From assembly GCA_020444005.1 (NCBI GenBank), contig JAHLLU010000028.1:1-12051 (forward strand): a stretch of DNA of 12,051 bases, in the 5' to 3' direction. Below are positions 1-6,326 of the stretch, one piece after another. The notes under the pieces are model-generated. The model was not told the origin of the DNA, did not search any database, and saw nothing but the letters and a program-made list of their open reading frames with translations. Made by a program: the position numbers and the translations under genes. Within the stretch, counting starts at the first letter, position 1, and the number at the start of each line of letters is the position of its first letter. This DNA comes from an archaeon (GTDB lineage Archaea; Thermoproteota; Bathyarchaeia; TCS64).

Positions 1-16
1 CATGATACTAGAATAG
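1..16 (+). CDS. arlB: 3' end of an upstream archaellin gene (partial)
   Basis: Bases 2-16 read ATG-ATA-CTA-GAA-TAG, giving Met-Ile-Leu-Glu-stop. This matches, base for base, the last codons of the complete archaellin gene that ends at 793. The match continues past the stop into the same pyrimidine-rich 3' flank (positions 1-46 resemble 778-824). I therefore read this as the last codons of a third tandem archaellin gene whose body lies before the window. Only four codons are visible, so its divergence from the other two cannot be judged. Confidence 0.75.
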
Positions 17-24
17 ACACCCAA

Positions 25-50
25 TTTTTTCAACTCCTCCCCTTTATTTT
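25..50 (+). terminator. T/pyrimidine-rich terminator after the upstream archaellin
   Basis: A T6 run is followed by CAACTCCTCCCCTTT and another T-rich stretch, starting 9 nt after the partial archaellin's stop. Nearly the same sequence recurs after the first complete archaellin (802-825). Archaeal termination commonly occurs at T-rich tracts without a hairpin, and the duplicated position directly after stop codons supports this reading. Confidence 0.6.
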
Positions 51-56
51 AACTTC

Positions 57-63
57 TTATAAA
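57..63 (+). promoter_or_regulatory. Candidate TATA box for the first complete archaellin
   Basis: TTATAAA is a good archaeal TATA-box match. Transcription would be expected to start about 25 nt downstream, near 85-90. That gives a leader of roughly 110 nt before the ATG at 200, which contains the conserved stem-loop element. No start-site data are available, so this rests on motif and spacing. Confidence 0.5.
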
Positions 64-100
64 CACAATTTTTATTCGAGATTTCTAGATTTTCGGTTTT

Positions 101-199
101 TCTGTGTGTGTTTGGTTAGCACACCTCGGTTTTTAGGTGTAGGGATACAACCAGATGCTTATGATATTGACTGGGGTCGATAGTTCTGGAGAAACTAAA
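101..199 (+). promoter_or_regulatory. Conserved structured 5' leader of archaellin gene 1
   Basis: This leader closely matches 913-1010 in front of the second archaellin, including a 22-nt identical block around 146-167. It contains a stem-loop, ACACCT (121-126) pairing perfectly with AGGTGT (135-140) across a CGGTTTTT loop. A possible outer helix joins GGTT (114-117) with AACC (149-152). In the second copy the loop is unchanged and the stem stays pairable. GGAG at 188-191 lies 8 nt before the ATG and is the ribosome binding site. The element is probably transcribed and could affect mRNA stability or translation, but no function is shown. Confidence 0.55.
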
Positions 200-793
200 A
201 TGAATATGAAAAATCCAAAACGCAAGGGAATGACTGGTCTAGAGACCGCAATCATACTTGTTGCATTCGTCATTGCCGCTGCTGCGTTCAGCTTCGTTGT
301 GCTGAACATGGGATTCCTGACAGCTCAAAAGAGCCAGACAGTAATCTCAGCAGGCATGGATGAAGCCACATCATCACTCCAAGCAGACGGAGACGTAATC
401 GGAGAGTTCGATCTAACCTCTGGTAACATGACGAGTTGCTCATTCTACGTTCGTCTATCACAAGGACGTGAGCCTATTGACACTGCAGGTGACAAGCTAA
501 TTGTTACATACAGTAACCCTAGAAAACATGGCGTTATCAAGGATAGTACCAAAAACGGTGCCAGTATCACTGAGGTTGTAGGCGACGGCGATACCTTAAT
601 CGAAACTGGTGAACGTTGGGAAGTTACAGTAACTTTCGCGACAGTAGCAGGTGCAGGTATCCTGAACAGCAATGATGTTTACTGTCAGTCTTATGAGACC
701 TTCAGACTTGAGCTAAGACCTTCACAGGGTTCAGTGCTCACAGTGGAGAGGACTCTTCCAGCAGTCAACTCTGTGATCATGATACTAGAATAG
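200..793 (+). CDS. arlB: Archaellin (major filament subunit)
   Basis: Structural subunit of the archaellum filament, 197 aa. The class III (prepilin-type) signal is KNPKRKG|MTGLE. Cleavage by the preflagellin peptidase is expected between Gly10 and Met11, and the hydrophobic helix that forms the filament core is at about 13-37. The rest is the beta-rich outer domain. One N-glycosylation sequon is visible (Asn76-Met-Thr), and there are two cysteines (80 and 162). I place the start at 200 rather than 155 because GGAG at 188-191 is well spaced from it, the signal peptide must be N-terminal, and the upstream sequence is a conserved leader also found before the paralogue. It differs from the next archaellin at about 33 of 197 residues by hand count, and the first 44 residues are identical. 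It is the middle of at least three tandem archaellin genes. Confidence 0.95.
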   Translation: MNMKNPKRKGMTGLETAIILVAFVIAAAAFSFVVLNMGFLTAQKSQTVISAGMDEATSSLQADGDVIGEFDLTSGNMTSCSFYVRLSQGREPIDTAGDKLIVTYSNPRKHGVIKDSTKNGASITEVVGDGDTLIETGERWEVTVTFATVAGAGILNSNDVYCQSYETFRLELRPSQGSVLTVERTLPAVNSVIMILE

Positions 794-801
794 AAGCCTA
801 A

Positions 802-825
802 TTTTTTTCAACTCCTCCCCTTTTT
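802..825 (+). terminator. T/pyrimidine-rich terminator after archaellin gene 1
   Basis: A T7 run, then CAACTCCTCCCC and T5, begins 8 nt after the stop codon. It is almost identical to the tract after the partial archaellin at the left edge. With the separate leader of the next gene, it suggests that each archaellin is its own transcription unit. Confidence 0.6.
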
Positions 826-912
826 ATAAAATAATTCTTTGAAGTATTTGCTTATCAAAGCGAATAAAAATGGTCTACTAATCAAGTTTTCAAATAAATA
901 GTATCTCGTTTC

Positions 913-1010
913 TCTGTGTGTGTTCGGTTATTACACCTCGGTTTTTGGGTGCAATAATACAACCAGATGCTTATGATAATAACAGCCATCGATACTGCGG
1001 AGAAACTAAA
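913..1010 (+). promoter_or_regulatory. Conserved structured 5' leader of archaellin gene 2
   Basis: Second copy of the archaellin leader. The stem here is CACCT (934-938) with GGGTG (947-951), using one T-G wobble. After an A/C mismatch it is extended by TTATT (928-932) pairing with AATAA (953-957). The GTTTTT part of the loop and the outer GGTT/AACC bases (926-929, 961-964) are kept. The GGAG at 999-1002 again lies 8 nt before the ATG. The promoter is less clear than for gene 1; TATA-like stretches occur near 863-870 and 890-900. Confidence 0.5.
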
Positions 1011-1604
1011 ATGAATATGAAAAATCCAAAACGTAAAGGAATGACCGGTCTAGAGACTGCAATCATACTCGTTGCATTCGTCATTGCCGCTGCCGCGTTC
1101 AGCTTCGTTGTGCTGAACATGGGTTTCCTGACAGCTCAGAAGACTCAGACAGTAATATCAGCGGGCATGGATGAAGCCACATCATCACTCCAAGCAGACG
1201 GAGACGTCACAGCTGAGTTTGATGTAGATGCAGGTAACATGACAACATGCTACTTTTATGTACGTCTGTCTCAGGGTCGTGAGCCTATTGACACTGCAGG
1301 TGACAAGCTAATTGTTACTTATAGCAATCCCAGAGTCCACGGTGTCATCAAAGATGGAACTAAATCCGGTGCTAGCATTACTGAGGTTGTAGGCGACGGC
1401 GATACTCTAGTTGAGACTGGTGAACGCTGGGAGGTAATAATCGACTTCGACGTAGTAGCAGGAGCTACCGTTCTAAACGATGACGGTTCTTACACCCGGT
1501 CTTACGAGGCTTTCAGAGTTGAGCTAAGACCCTCACAGGGTTCAGTGCTCACAGTCGAGAGACAGCTTCCGGCCATTAACACTGAGATAATGGTCGTGGA
1601 GTAA
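1011..1604 (+). CDS. arlB: Archaellin (second complete copy)
   Basis: Filament subunit paralogue, also 197 aa. Signal peptide, cleavage site and core helix are identical to the first copy over residues 1-44. The Asn76-Met-Thr sequon is kept. Differences cluster at 67-81 and 143-163, probably surface loops of the outer domain. It keeps Cys80 but has Thr at 162, so it cannot form the disulfide that the first copy could. An ATG at 918 is in frame but would place 31 residues before the signal peptide and translate the conserved leader, so 1011 is preferred. It is followed closely by arlC, with only a short pyrimidine tract between, so the motor operon may be transcribed partly by read-through from this gene. 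Confidence 0.95.
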   Translation: MNMKNPKRKGMTGLETAIILVAFVIAAAAFSFVVLNMGFLTAQKTQTVISAGMDEATSSLQADGDVTAEFDVDAGNMTTCYFYVRLSQGREPIDTAGDKLIVTYSNPRVHGVIKDGTKSGASITEVVGDGDTLVETGERWEVIIDFDVVAGATVLNDDGSYTRSYEAFRVELRPSQGSVLTVERQLPAINTEIMVVE

Positions 1605-1620
1605 TCTCTCCCTTTTATTT
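1605..1620 (+). terminator. Weak pyrimidine-rich tract between archaellin and the motor operon
   Basis: TCTCTCCCTTTTATTT directly follows the archaellin stop. It is a shorter, weaker version of the tracts after the other archaellins. It could act as a leaky terminator, giving abundant archaellin mRNA and less motor mRNA. No separate promoter for arlC is evident in the 28-nt gap. Confidence 0.35.
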
Positions 1621-1632
1621 ACGGTGGACAAA

Positions 1633-1812
1633 ATGAAAGGAACAAAAGGTAATGGTATAGCTGCGAGTCTGCTTGATGATGTGAATCTGGATCTTGGTGA
1701 TCTTGATAACGCGTTAAGTGGCTTTGAGAACAAGCTGAATACGCTTGAGACTAGAATTGATTTTCTAGAATCGCAGCTAGAAGTTCTAGAGAAAAAAGTA
1801 GGAGATAAATAA
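1633..1812 (+). CDS. arlC: ArlC-like small coiled-coil archaellum protein
   Basis: A 59-residue acidic protein that is almost entirely heptad-like helix: leucines and isoleucines recur through LDNALSGFENKLNTLETRI and FLESQLEVLEKKV. This fits the short coiled-coil region typical of ArlC (FlaC), a cytosolic part of the archaellum motor that helps connect it to chemotaxis proteins. It lacks the LY...NPF tail found in many ArlC proteins; a similar tail occurs in the D/E protein downstream. A GTG at 1624 is also in frame, but GGTG at 1623-1626 is well placed as a ribosome binding site for the ATG at 1633, so I chose the latter. The next gene starts 2 nt after its stop, and the GGAG at 1801-1804 inside its end serves that gene. 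Confidence 0.7.
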   Translation: MKGTKGNGIAASLLDDVNLDLGDLDNALSGFENKLNTLETRIDFLESQLEVLEKKVGDK

Positions 1813-1814
1813 CA

Positions 1815-2567
1815 ATGTTTGTCCTATCGATTCATTCATACAGAGGTGGTACAGGAAAAAGTACTACCACTGCCAATGTTGCAGCAGCTCTAGCATCTTT
1901 AGGTTATAAAGTTGCTACAGTTGATCTTGACCTATCTTCCCCAGGTCTTCACGTAATATATAACGTAAACCAATCAGATCTGAATCACACACTAAACGAC
2001 TACATCTATGATAGATGCAGTCTCAAAGAATGTGTTGTTGATATCACGAACGAACTCGGAATCCCCAACGGTAAGTTGATGTTTGTAGGGTCCAGTATGA
2101 AACCCGAAGAAATATCTCAATTGATGAAGAAAGACTATGAAGAGTCTTTCTACAAACAAATTGCACATGATATGGAAAAAGAACTCAACTTAGATTATCT
2201 AATATTTGATACCCATCCGGGCATCGTTGAAGATACGATCCTTGCTGTTCTGAGTAGTGATATTAGCTTAGTATTGATGAGGATGGATAGACAGGATATT
2301 TCAGGAACATTCCTCTTGACCAAGGTGCTAAGACGAATGAACAAAGTGTACTATGTTCTATTGAACATGGTTCCGCCTGAATTAGCGAAGATGCCGGAAC
2401 TCACTGAGGATGTGTCAAAGGCAATACAGTCACCTGTATTGACCTTTTTCCCATTTCAGAACGATGTTCTATCTCATAGAAGCAAAGGCGTCTTTATGCT
2501 AAACCATCCTACCCATCCATACTCTCAGGGTATCCAGAAAGTAGCCAAGATTATCAGCAAATGGTAG
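1815..2567 (+). CDS. ParA/MinD-family ATPase in the archaellum operon
   Basis: P-loop ATPase of the ParA/MinD/SIMIBI class, 250 aa. Residues 10-18 form the deviant Walker A motif RGGTGKSTT, with Arg where the family usually has its signature Lys. The DxD switch region is at 37-44 (DLDLSSPG) and Walker B at 127-136 (DYLIFDTHPG). Proteins of this class dimerise on ATP and position structures in the cell. FlhG does so for bacterial flagella, and MinD4 affects placement of archaella and chemosensory arrays in Haloferax. No clear membrane-targeting helix extends beyond the core; the C-terminus ends in GIQKVAKIISKW, which is only mildly amphipathic. It sits between arlC and arlD/E, which suggests a role in placing or numbering the motor. 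The family call is firm and the role is inferred. Confidence 0.9.
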   Translation: MFVLSIHSYRGGTGKSTTTANVAAALASLGYKVATVDLDLSSPGLHVIYNVNQSDLNHTLNDYIYDRCSLKECVVDITNELGIPNGKLMFVGSSMKPEEISQLMKKDYEESFYKQIAHDMEKELNLDYLIFDTHPGIVEDTILAVLSSDISLVLMRMDRQDISGTFLLTKVLRRMNKVYYVLLNMVPPELAKMPELTEDVSKAIQSPVLTFFPFQNDVLSHRSKGVFMLNHPTHPYSQGIQKVAKIISKW

Positions 2568-2574
2568 AGAAAAA

Positions 2575-3732
2575 TTGAGTGACCCCGCTAGTAACCCAAC
2601 TGATGACGAGATTAACGCCTTTAAAAACGCGTTAGGTGATCTAAGAGCTGATCTATCCTCATTGAAGGATGAGTCAACTCAGATAGATACACCTGAACAA
2701 GCTGAGGCGCAGGATTCAGGGGAAGTCATGGACTTAAAACGTCGCATGGCGCGTAGCGAGGAAGAGATGAAGGCATTAACGGATGCCATGAAATCTACAC
2801 TCCTAGATGTTCGGTCAATGATGCAGGATATGGATAACCCATTCGACATGCTCCGAAATCTAGGAGTAGACAAACTTGTCAATAAAGCAGTAGAAGACGT
2901 CGAGAACGAAGTCGTCAAACAAAAACAAGAAGAACGTAAGAAAAAGATGGCAAAGGGCGAAGAGCTACCTGAAAAGATTATAGCAATGCAGGCAGCCCCA
3001 GCGGTCCAACCGCAACCCATAGCACAACCAGCTATAAACATACCAGCGCCTGCAAATTCCTATAATCCAAACCAAACTAACCCCGTTTTTTTAAATGATA
3101 AAAATGTTCATGACTCGAGTATTGGGGGAGCAAGACAGGGACTCCCCAGTACTCATGTGAATAATTATACAAGACCTCAAGAGGGTAATATTCCTGATGA
3201 AGTCTCATCTAGATTTGACAAAACTGAAAAAACAATTAATAAATTAACAGATCAGTTTTCGGACTTGTCTGAAAATGTTGAAAAAATATTTGATATGCTT
3301 TCCAACAAAAACCAAAAAAAGGATAAGGCTTTTGAACCGCAGCCAACGTTAAGAGAAAATGCACAGGTTCAAAGCCTCTATTATGATACATATGTATCCC
3401 TGTTAGCAGAGTATCTAACAATAAAGTTTGGAGAAAAAAACGCCAGACAATTACTTCTGGAGGGTCTCTATAAGGGATGGGCATCTCCACGCGTAATAAA
3501 AGACGTTAGAGATAACCTGCCTTCCGATTCGAAAGGATGGGATATTGCTGAAGCTGCAATGGGATATAGTGTGGCTGATTCGAAAACAGATGTAGAAGAC
3601 AGGATATTATTCACATCATTATTAGGAAGTCTTGACAAGCCTGTAAACGAGTGGAAAGAAATCACTCAGGTCTTCTTACTCCTTTCCTTGGTAAATTGTG
3701 CAAAAAAGAACAGATCTCTCCTGGAGGAATAA
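2575..3732 (+). CDS. arlD: ArlD/E-type archaellum motor protein with an ArlC-like segment
   Basis: Cytosolic archaellum accessory protein, 385 aa, made of several parts. Residues 1-50 are acidic. Residues 52-92 are helical and end in LLDVRSMMQDMDNPF, resembling the ArlC family's C-terminal pattern ending in NPF. Residues 111-135 are a highly charged helix, and 139-205 are a Pro/Gln/Asn-rich linker. Residues 211-245 form a second coiled coil. Residues 270-380 resemble the ArlD/E domain (LLAEYLTIKFG, then LLLEGLYKGWAS). ArlD/E proteins join ArlC in the cytosolic collar that receives chemotaxis signals through CheF. The start is TTG at 2575, 7 nt after the preceding stop. Its ribosome binding site is weak (GAGA at 2567-2570), and the first in-frame ATG is at codon 52. 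Whether it matches ArlD or ArlE cannot be decided by eye. Confidence 0.75.
   Translation: MSDPASNPTDDEINAFKNALGDLRADLSSLKDESTQIDTPEQAEAQDSGEVMDLKRRMARSEEEMKALTDAMKSTLLDVRSMMQDMDNPFDMLRNLGVDKLVNKAVEDVENEVVKQKQEERKKKMAKGEELPEKIIAMQAAPAVQPQPIAQPAINIPAPANSYNPNQTNPVFLNDKNVHDSSIGGARQGLPSTHVNNYTRPQEGNIPDEVSSRFDKTEKTINKLTDQFSDLSENVEKIFDMLSNKNQKKDKAFEPQPTLRENAQVQSLYYDTYVSLLAEYLTIKFGEKNARQLLLEGLYKGWASPRVIKDVRDNLPSDSKGWDIAEAAMGYSVADSKTDVEDRILFTSLLGSLDKPVNEWKEITQVFLLLSLVNCAKKNRSLLEE
3723..3728 (+). promoter_or_regulatory. Strong ribosome binding site for arlH
   Basis: GGAGGA lies 5 nt before the ATG at 3734, inside the last codons of the D/E gene. It decides the arlH start against an in-frame ATG at 3698 that would overlap the D/E gene further. 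Confidence 0.8.
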
Positions 3733-3733
3733 A

Positions 3734-4459
3734 ATGGAAGGAACCACAAAAGGAGATATCACGTCATTTGAGTTGGGAAACCCGGCTCTTGACAAGAGAA
3801 TCGGCGGTATACCTATTCCTTCTTTAATGTTATTGGAAGGTCCTAACGATTCGGGAAAATCAGTTATCGCCCAACAAATAACGTATGGGGCATTAAAGAG
3901 CAAGAATAAACTTCTGTATATTACGACAGAGGAGACCTCGAAAGGTCTTATTAATAATATGGAGAGGTTGAAGTGGAGTGTTACTGAGGCTTTTATTTAT
4001 GGTCGTTTGAAGGTTACCTCATTAACCACTTCAAGTATGAACTGGGATCAGGAAATATCCAAGTATTATCTGATAGCCTTAATCAACTATATCAAACAGA
4101 AATGTGATCAGTATAACATAGTCGTTATTGACTCAATCACGCACCTATTAACTCATGCAGCGGATACGGATATTCTTGATTTCTTTACACAATGCAGGTA
4201 TCTTGTTGATACCATAGGTCAAACCTTCATTTTCACAATGCATCCTTATGCATTGAAACAAGAATTACTCATTCGTGTAAGGTCATTTTGTGACGGGCAC
4301 ATTCACTTGGATATCAAGAATATTCGAGACATAAACGCACTCACTATGAATGTTGCTAAACTGAAGGGCGCCTCAAAAACAGTGAACGAAGTAATCACGT
4401 TTGAGGTCTCGCCAGTATACGGCATTAAGATATTGCCATTCTCGAGTGCAAGAGGCTAG
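3734..4459 (+). CDS. arlH: ArlH, KaiC-like ATPase of the archaellum motor
   Basis: RecA-fold, KaiC-related protein, 241 aa, close to the usual ArlH length. It forms a ring under the motor, binds ATP and interacts with ArlI and ArlJ. Walker A is at 36-43 (GPNDSGKS), the acidic pair expected near the catalytic site is in YITTEET (62-68), and Walker B is at 129-134 (IVVIDS). The start lies 1 nt after the D/E stop, with a strong GGAGGA ribosome binding site. The stop is 4 nt before arlI, and AAGAGG in its final codons probably serves arlI. In many euryarchaeal clusters arlF and arlG would lie immediately upstream; here they do not. Confidence 0.93.
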   Translation: MEGTTKGDITSFELGNPALDKRIGGIPIPSLMLLEGPNDSGKSVIAQQITYGALKSKNKLLYITTEETSKGLINNMERLKWSVTEAFIYGRLKVTSLTTSSMNWDQEISKYYLIALINYIKQKCDQYNIVVIDSITHLLTHAADTDILDFFTQCRYLVDTIGQTFIFTMHPYALKQELLIRVRSFCDGHIHLDIKNIRDINALTMNVAKLKGASKTVNEVITFEVSPVYGIKILPFSSARG

Positions 4460-4463
4460 TAAA

Positions 4464-6326
4464 ATGAGTAGTGTAGCAGATATCCTAAGCGGAAATCCTC
4501 CAAGTGCACAGCAACAGCAACCAACAGGAAGGTCAATTCGTTTTGACCAACTTAGTGGTTATGATGAAAACTGGCAAAATGATCTTGATACTAGTCCTCA
4601 TTTGGCTAAGTATATTGATGATATACTGGCGACATCGACGGATTGGCCTAATCTAGTTGATGAGATGAAACGGGAGTTTTCTACGAATAAAAATCCCAAC
4701 TATATTTATCGTGCGGGTAGTGAAATCGCAGGTAACCGTGTTTTTATTCATATATTTACTGAGAAAAGCACCAAGAAAATTATGTATAAACCTGTTGAAC
4801 CAAGGTTACTGGAAAATAGAAATCAGTTAATTGAGGAAATCGATAAAGGAATTTCTCTATTAATAAATGAAGAAGATTTATACAGCTCACCAGATGAAAA
4901 AACAGAGTATCTTTTCTCTCTTTTAGATCAAATTGTGAAAATAGGTAAAGTAACTGAGTTACCTAATACCGAAAACGAGAATAAACGTAGTTTTATAAAA
5001 AGAAGCAGCAAGATTACAGTTGACGAAAAGACATATTCTCAGTTAAGGTATGAGGTGTTTTGTGAAAAAATTGGTTCAAGTATATTAGAGCCTCTGATAC
5101 GTGATCCCTACATTGAGGACATTCACTGTGCAGGTAAAGGACCAATTCATGTCAGCCATAAAATATATGGAACAATAGAGACAAAACTTAGTATTACAGA
5201 TGATGAGGAGCTTAATAATTTTGCATTAAACCTTAGTGAAATAGTTGGTAGACCAGCCTCTCACCGAGACCCGATTATTGACGCAAAGATGCCTGATGGT
5301 TCGAGGCTGAACCTCGTCTTTGGTGAAGATATCAGTACGCGTGGAAGCAACTTTACTATAAGAAAATTCGCTGCAAACCCACTGAGCATAACTCAGATTA
5401 TTAACTGGGGAACAATGAGCTCCTTGATCGCAGCTTATTGTTGGATATTATTGGAAGAAAAGATGTCTCTATGGATATGTGGAGAAACAGCGAGCGGAAA
5501 AACAACAACCCTTTCCGCAATAACCATGTTCATCCCGGATGACTACAAGATAGTATCAATTGAGGAAGTACCCGAGGTTCATGTTCCTCATAAAAACTGG
5601 ATCAGAGAAGTAGTCAGAGACACAAGTAACGCTGCATCAGAGGAAAAAGGTTCAGTCTCAATGTTCCAGCTGCTTAAGGCTGCTTTGAGGCAGAGACCAA
5701 CCTATATCATAGTAGGCGAGGTCAGAGGTCAGGAAGGAATGATCGCGTTCCAGGCTATGCAGACTGGACACGCATCAATGGCAACATTCCACGCAGCGGA
5801 CATCGCGAAACTGGTTCAGAGGTTGACAAACTATCCTATCTCTGTGCCAAAGACGCATATTGATAACTTGAACGCTGCACTATTCCAGAGCGCGGTAAAT
5901 GATCCAGAGACTGGAAGATACAAGCGTCGTGTTCTTGCCATCAATGAGATTCTTGGCTATGAGCCAGCGGAGGGTATGTTCAACTTTGTTGAAACATTCG
6001 CATTTGATGCATCTACAGACACTTTTTCGTTTAGAGGTAGAGGAACAAGCTATCTCCTAGACGCGAAAATTGCTGTTATGAGGGGATACGATGACACCGA
6101 GGTCCCGAAAATATATGACGATCTCTATGATCGTGCAGAGATTCTTGAATATATGATTCTGTTGGGGATTCTTGAGTACGATGATGTATTGAAAAATCTA
6201 CGCTGGGCGCAACAAGTAGGAATTGAAGCAGCTCTTGCCCGTTATAAACGAATGGCTATGATGGAACTTGGCGCTGATGTAGAAGCTGAAATATCAAAGA
6301 AGGTAGGGCGAGACGATGACTTCTAA
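4464..6326 (+). CDS. arlI: ArlI, assembly and rotation ATPase
   Basis: Type II/IV secretion-family ATPase that powers both assembly and rotation of the archaellum, 620 aa. The core has Walker A GETASGKTT at 340-348, the Asp-box region (IVSIEEVPEVHVPHKNW) near 365-382, Walker B YIIVGEVRG at 414-422 and the His-box region TGHASMATFHAAD near 433-445. The N-terminal half carries the usual cap domain. It is preceded by a roughly 25-residue low-complexity start (SGNPPSAQQQQPTG) that makes the protein somewhat longer than typical ArlI. AAGAGG at 4450-4455 supports the ATG at 4464 over an in-frame ATG at 4401. Its last 11 nt overlap the start of arlJ, which suggests translational coupling. Confidence 0.96.
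   Translation: MSSVADILSGNPPSAQQQQPTGRSIRFDQLSGYDENWQNDLDTSPHLAKYIDDILATSTDWPNLVDEMKREFSTNKNPNYIYRAGSEIAGNRVFIHIFTEKSTKKIMYKPVEPRLLENRNQLIEEIDKGISLLINEEDLYSSPDEKTEYLFSLLDQIVKIGKVTELPNTENENKRSFIKRSSKITVDEKTYSQLRYEVFCEKIGSSILEPLIRDPYIEDIHCAGKGPIHVSHKIYGTIETKLSITDDEELNNFALNLSEIVGRPASHRDPIIDAKMPDGSRLNLVFGEDISTRGSNFTIRKFAANPLSITQIINWGTMSSLIAAYCWILLEEKMSLWICGETASGKTTTLSAITMFIPDDYKIVSIEEVPEVHVPHKNWIREVVRDTSNAASEEKGSVSMFQLLKAALRQRPTYIIVGEVRGQEGMIAFQAMQTGHASMATFHAADIAKLVQRLTNYPISVPKTHIDNLNAALFQSAVNDPETGRYKRRVLAINEILGYEPAEGMFNFVETFAFDASTDTFSFRGRGTSYLLDAKIAVMRGYDDTEVPKIYDDLYDRAEILEYMILLGILEYDDVLKNLRWAQQVGIEAALARYKRMAMMELGADVEAEISKKVGRDDDF

Noticed and set aside
31..45. CAACTCCTCCCC tracts after archaellins as anti-Shine-Dalgarno-like regulatory RNA
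   Set aside because: They could pair with GGAGG-type sites, but the position directly after stop codons beside T runs is explained more simply by termination.
155..199. Extended N-terminus for archaellin gene 1 starting at the ATG at 155
   Set aside because: The class III signal peptide must be at the N-terminus, GGAG at 188-191 supports the ATG at 200, and the upstream bases are a leader conserved with the paralogue.
918..1010. Extended N-terminus for archaellin gene 2 starting at 918
   Set aside because: Same reasons; the extra 31 residues have no counterpart before the first copy's 15-residue extension and overlap the stem-loop.
2679..3041. Long minus-strand open frame inside the arlD/E gene
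   Set aside because: Its protein is Ser/Phe-rich in the manner of an antisense shadow of charged helical codons, and it lies fully within a recognisable plus-strand gene. Similar minus-strand frames inside arlI, arlJ and the CheA-like gene were rejected for the same reason.
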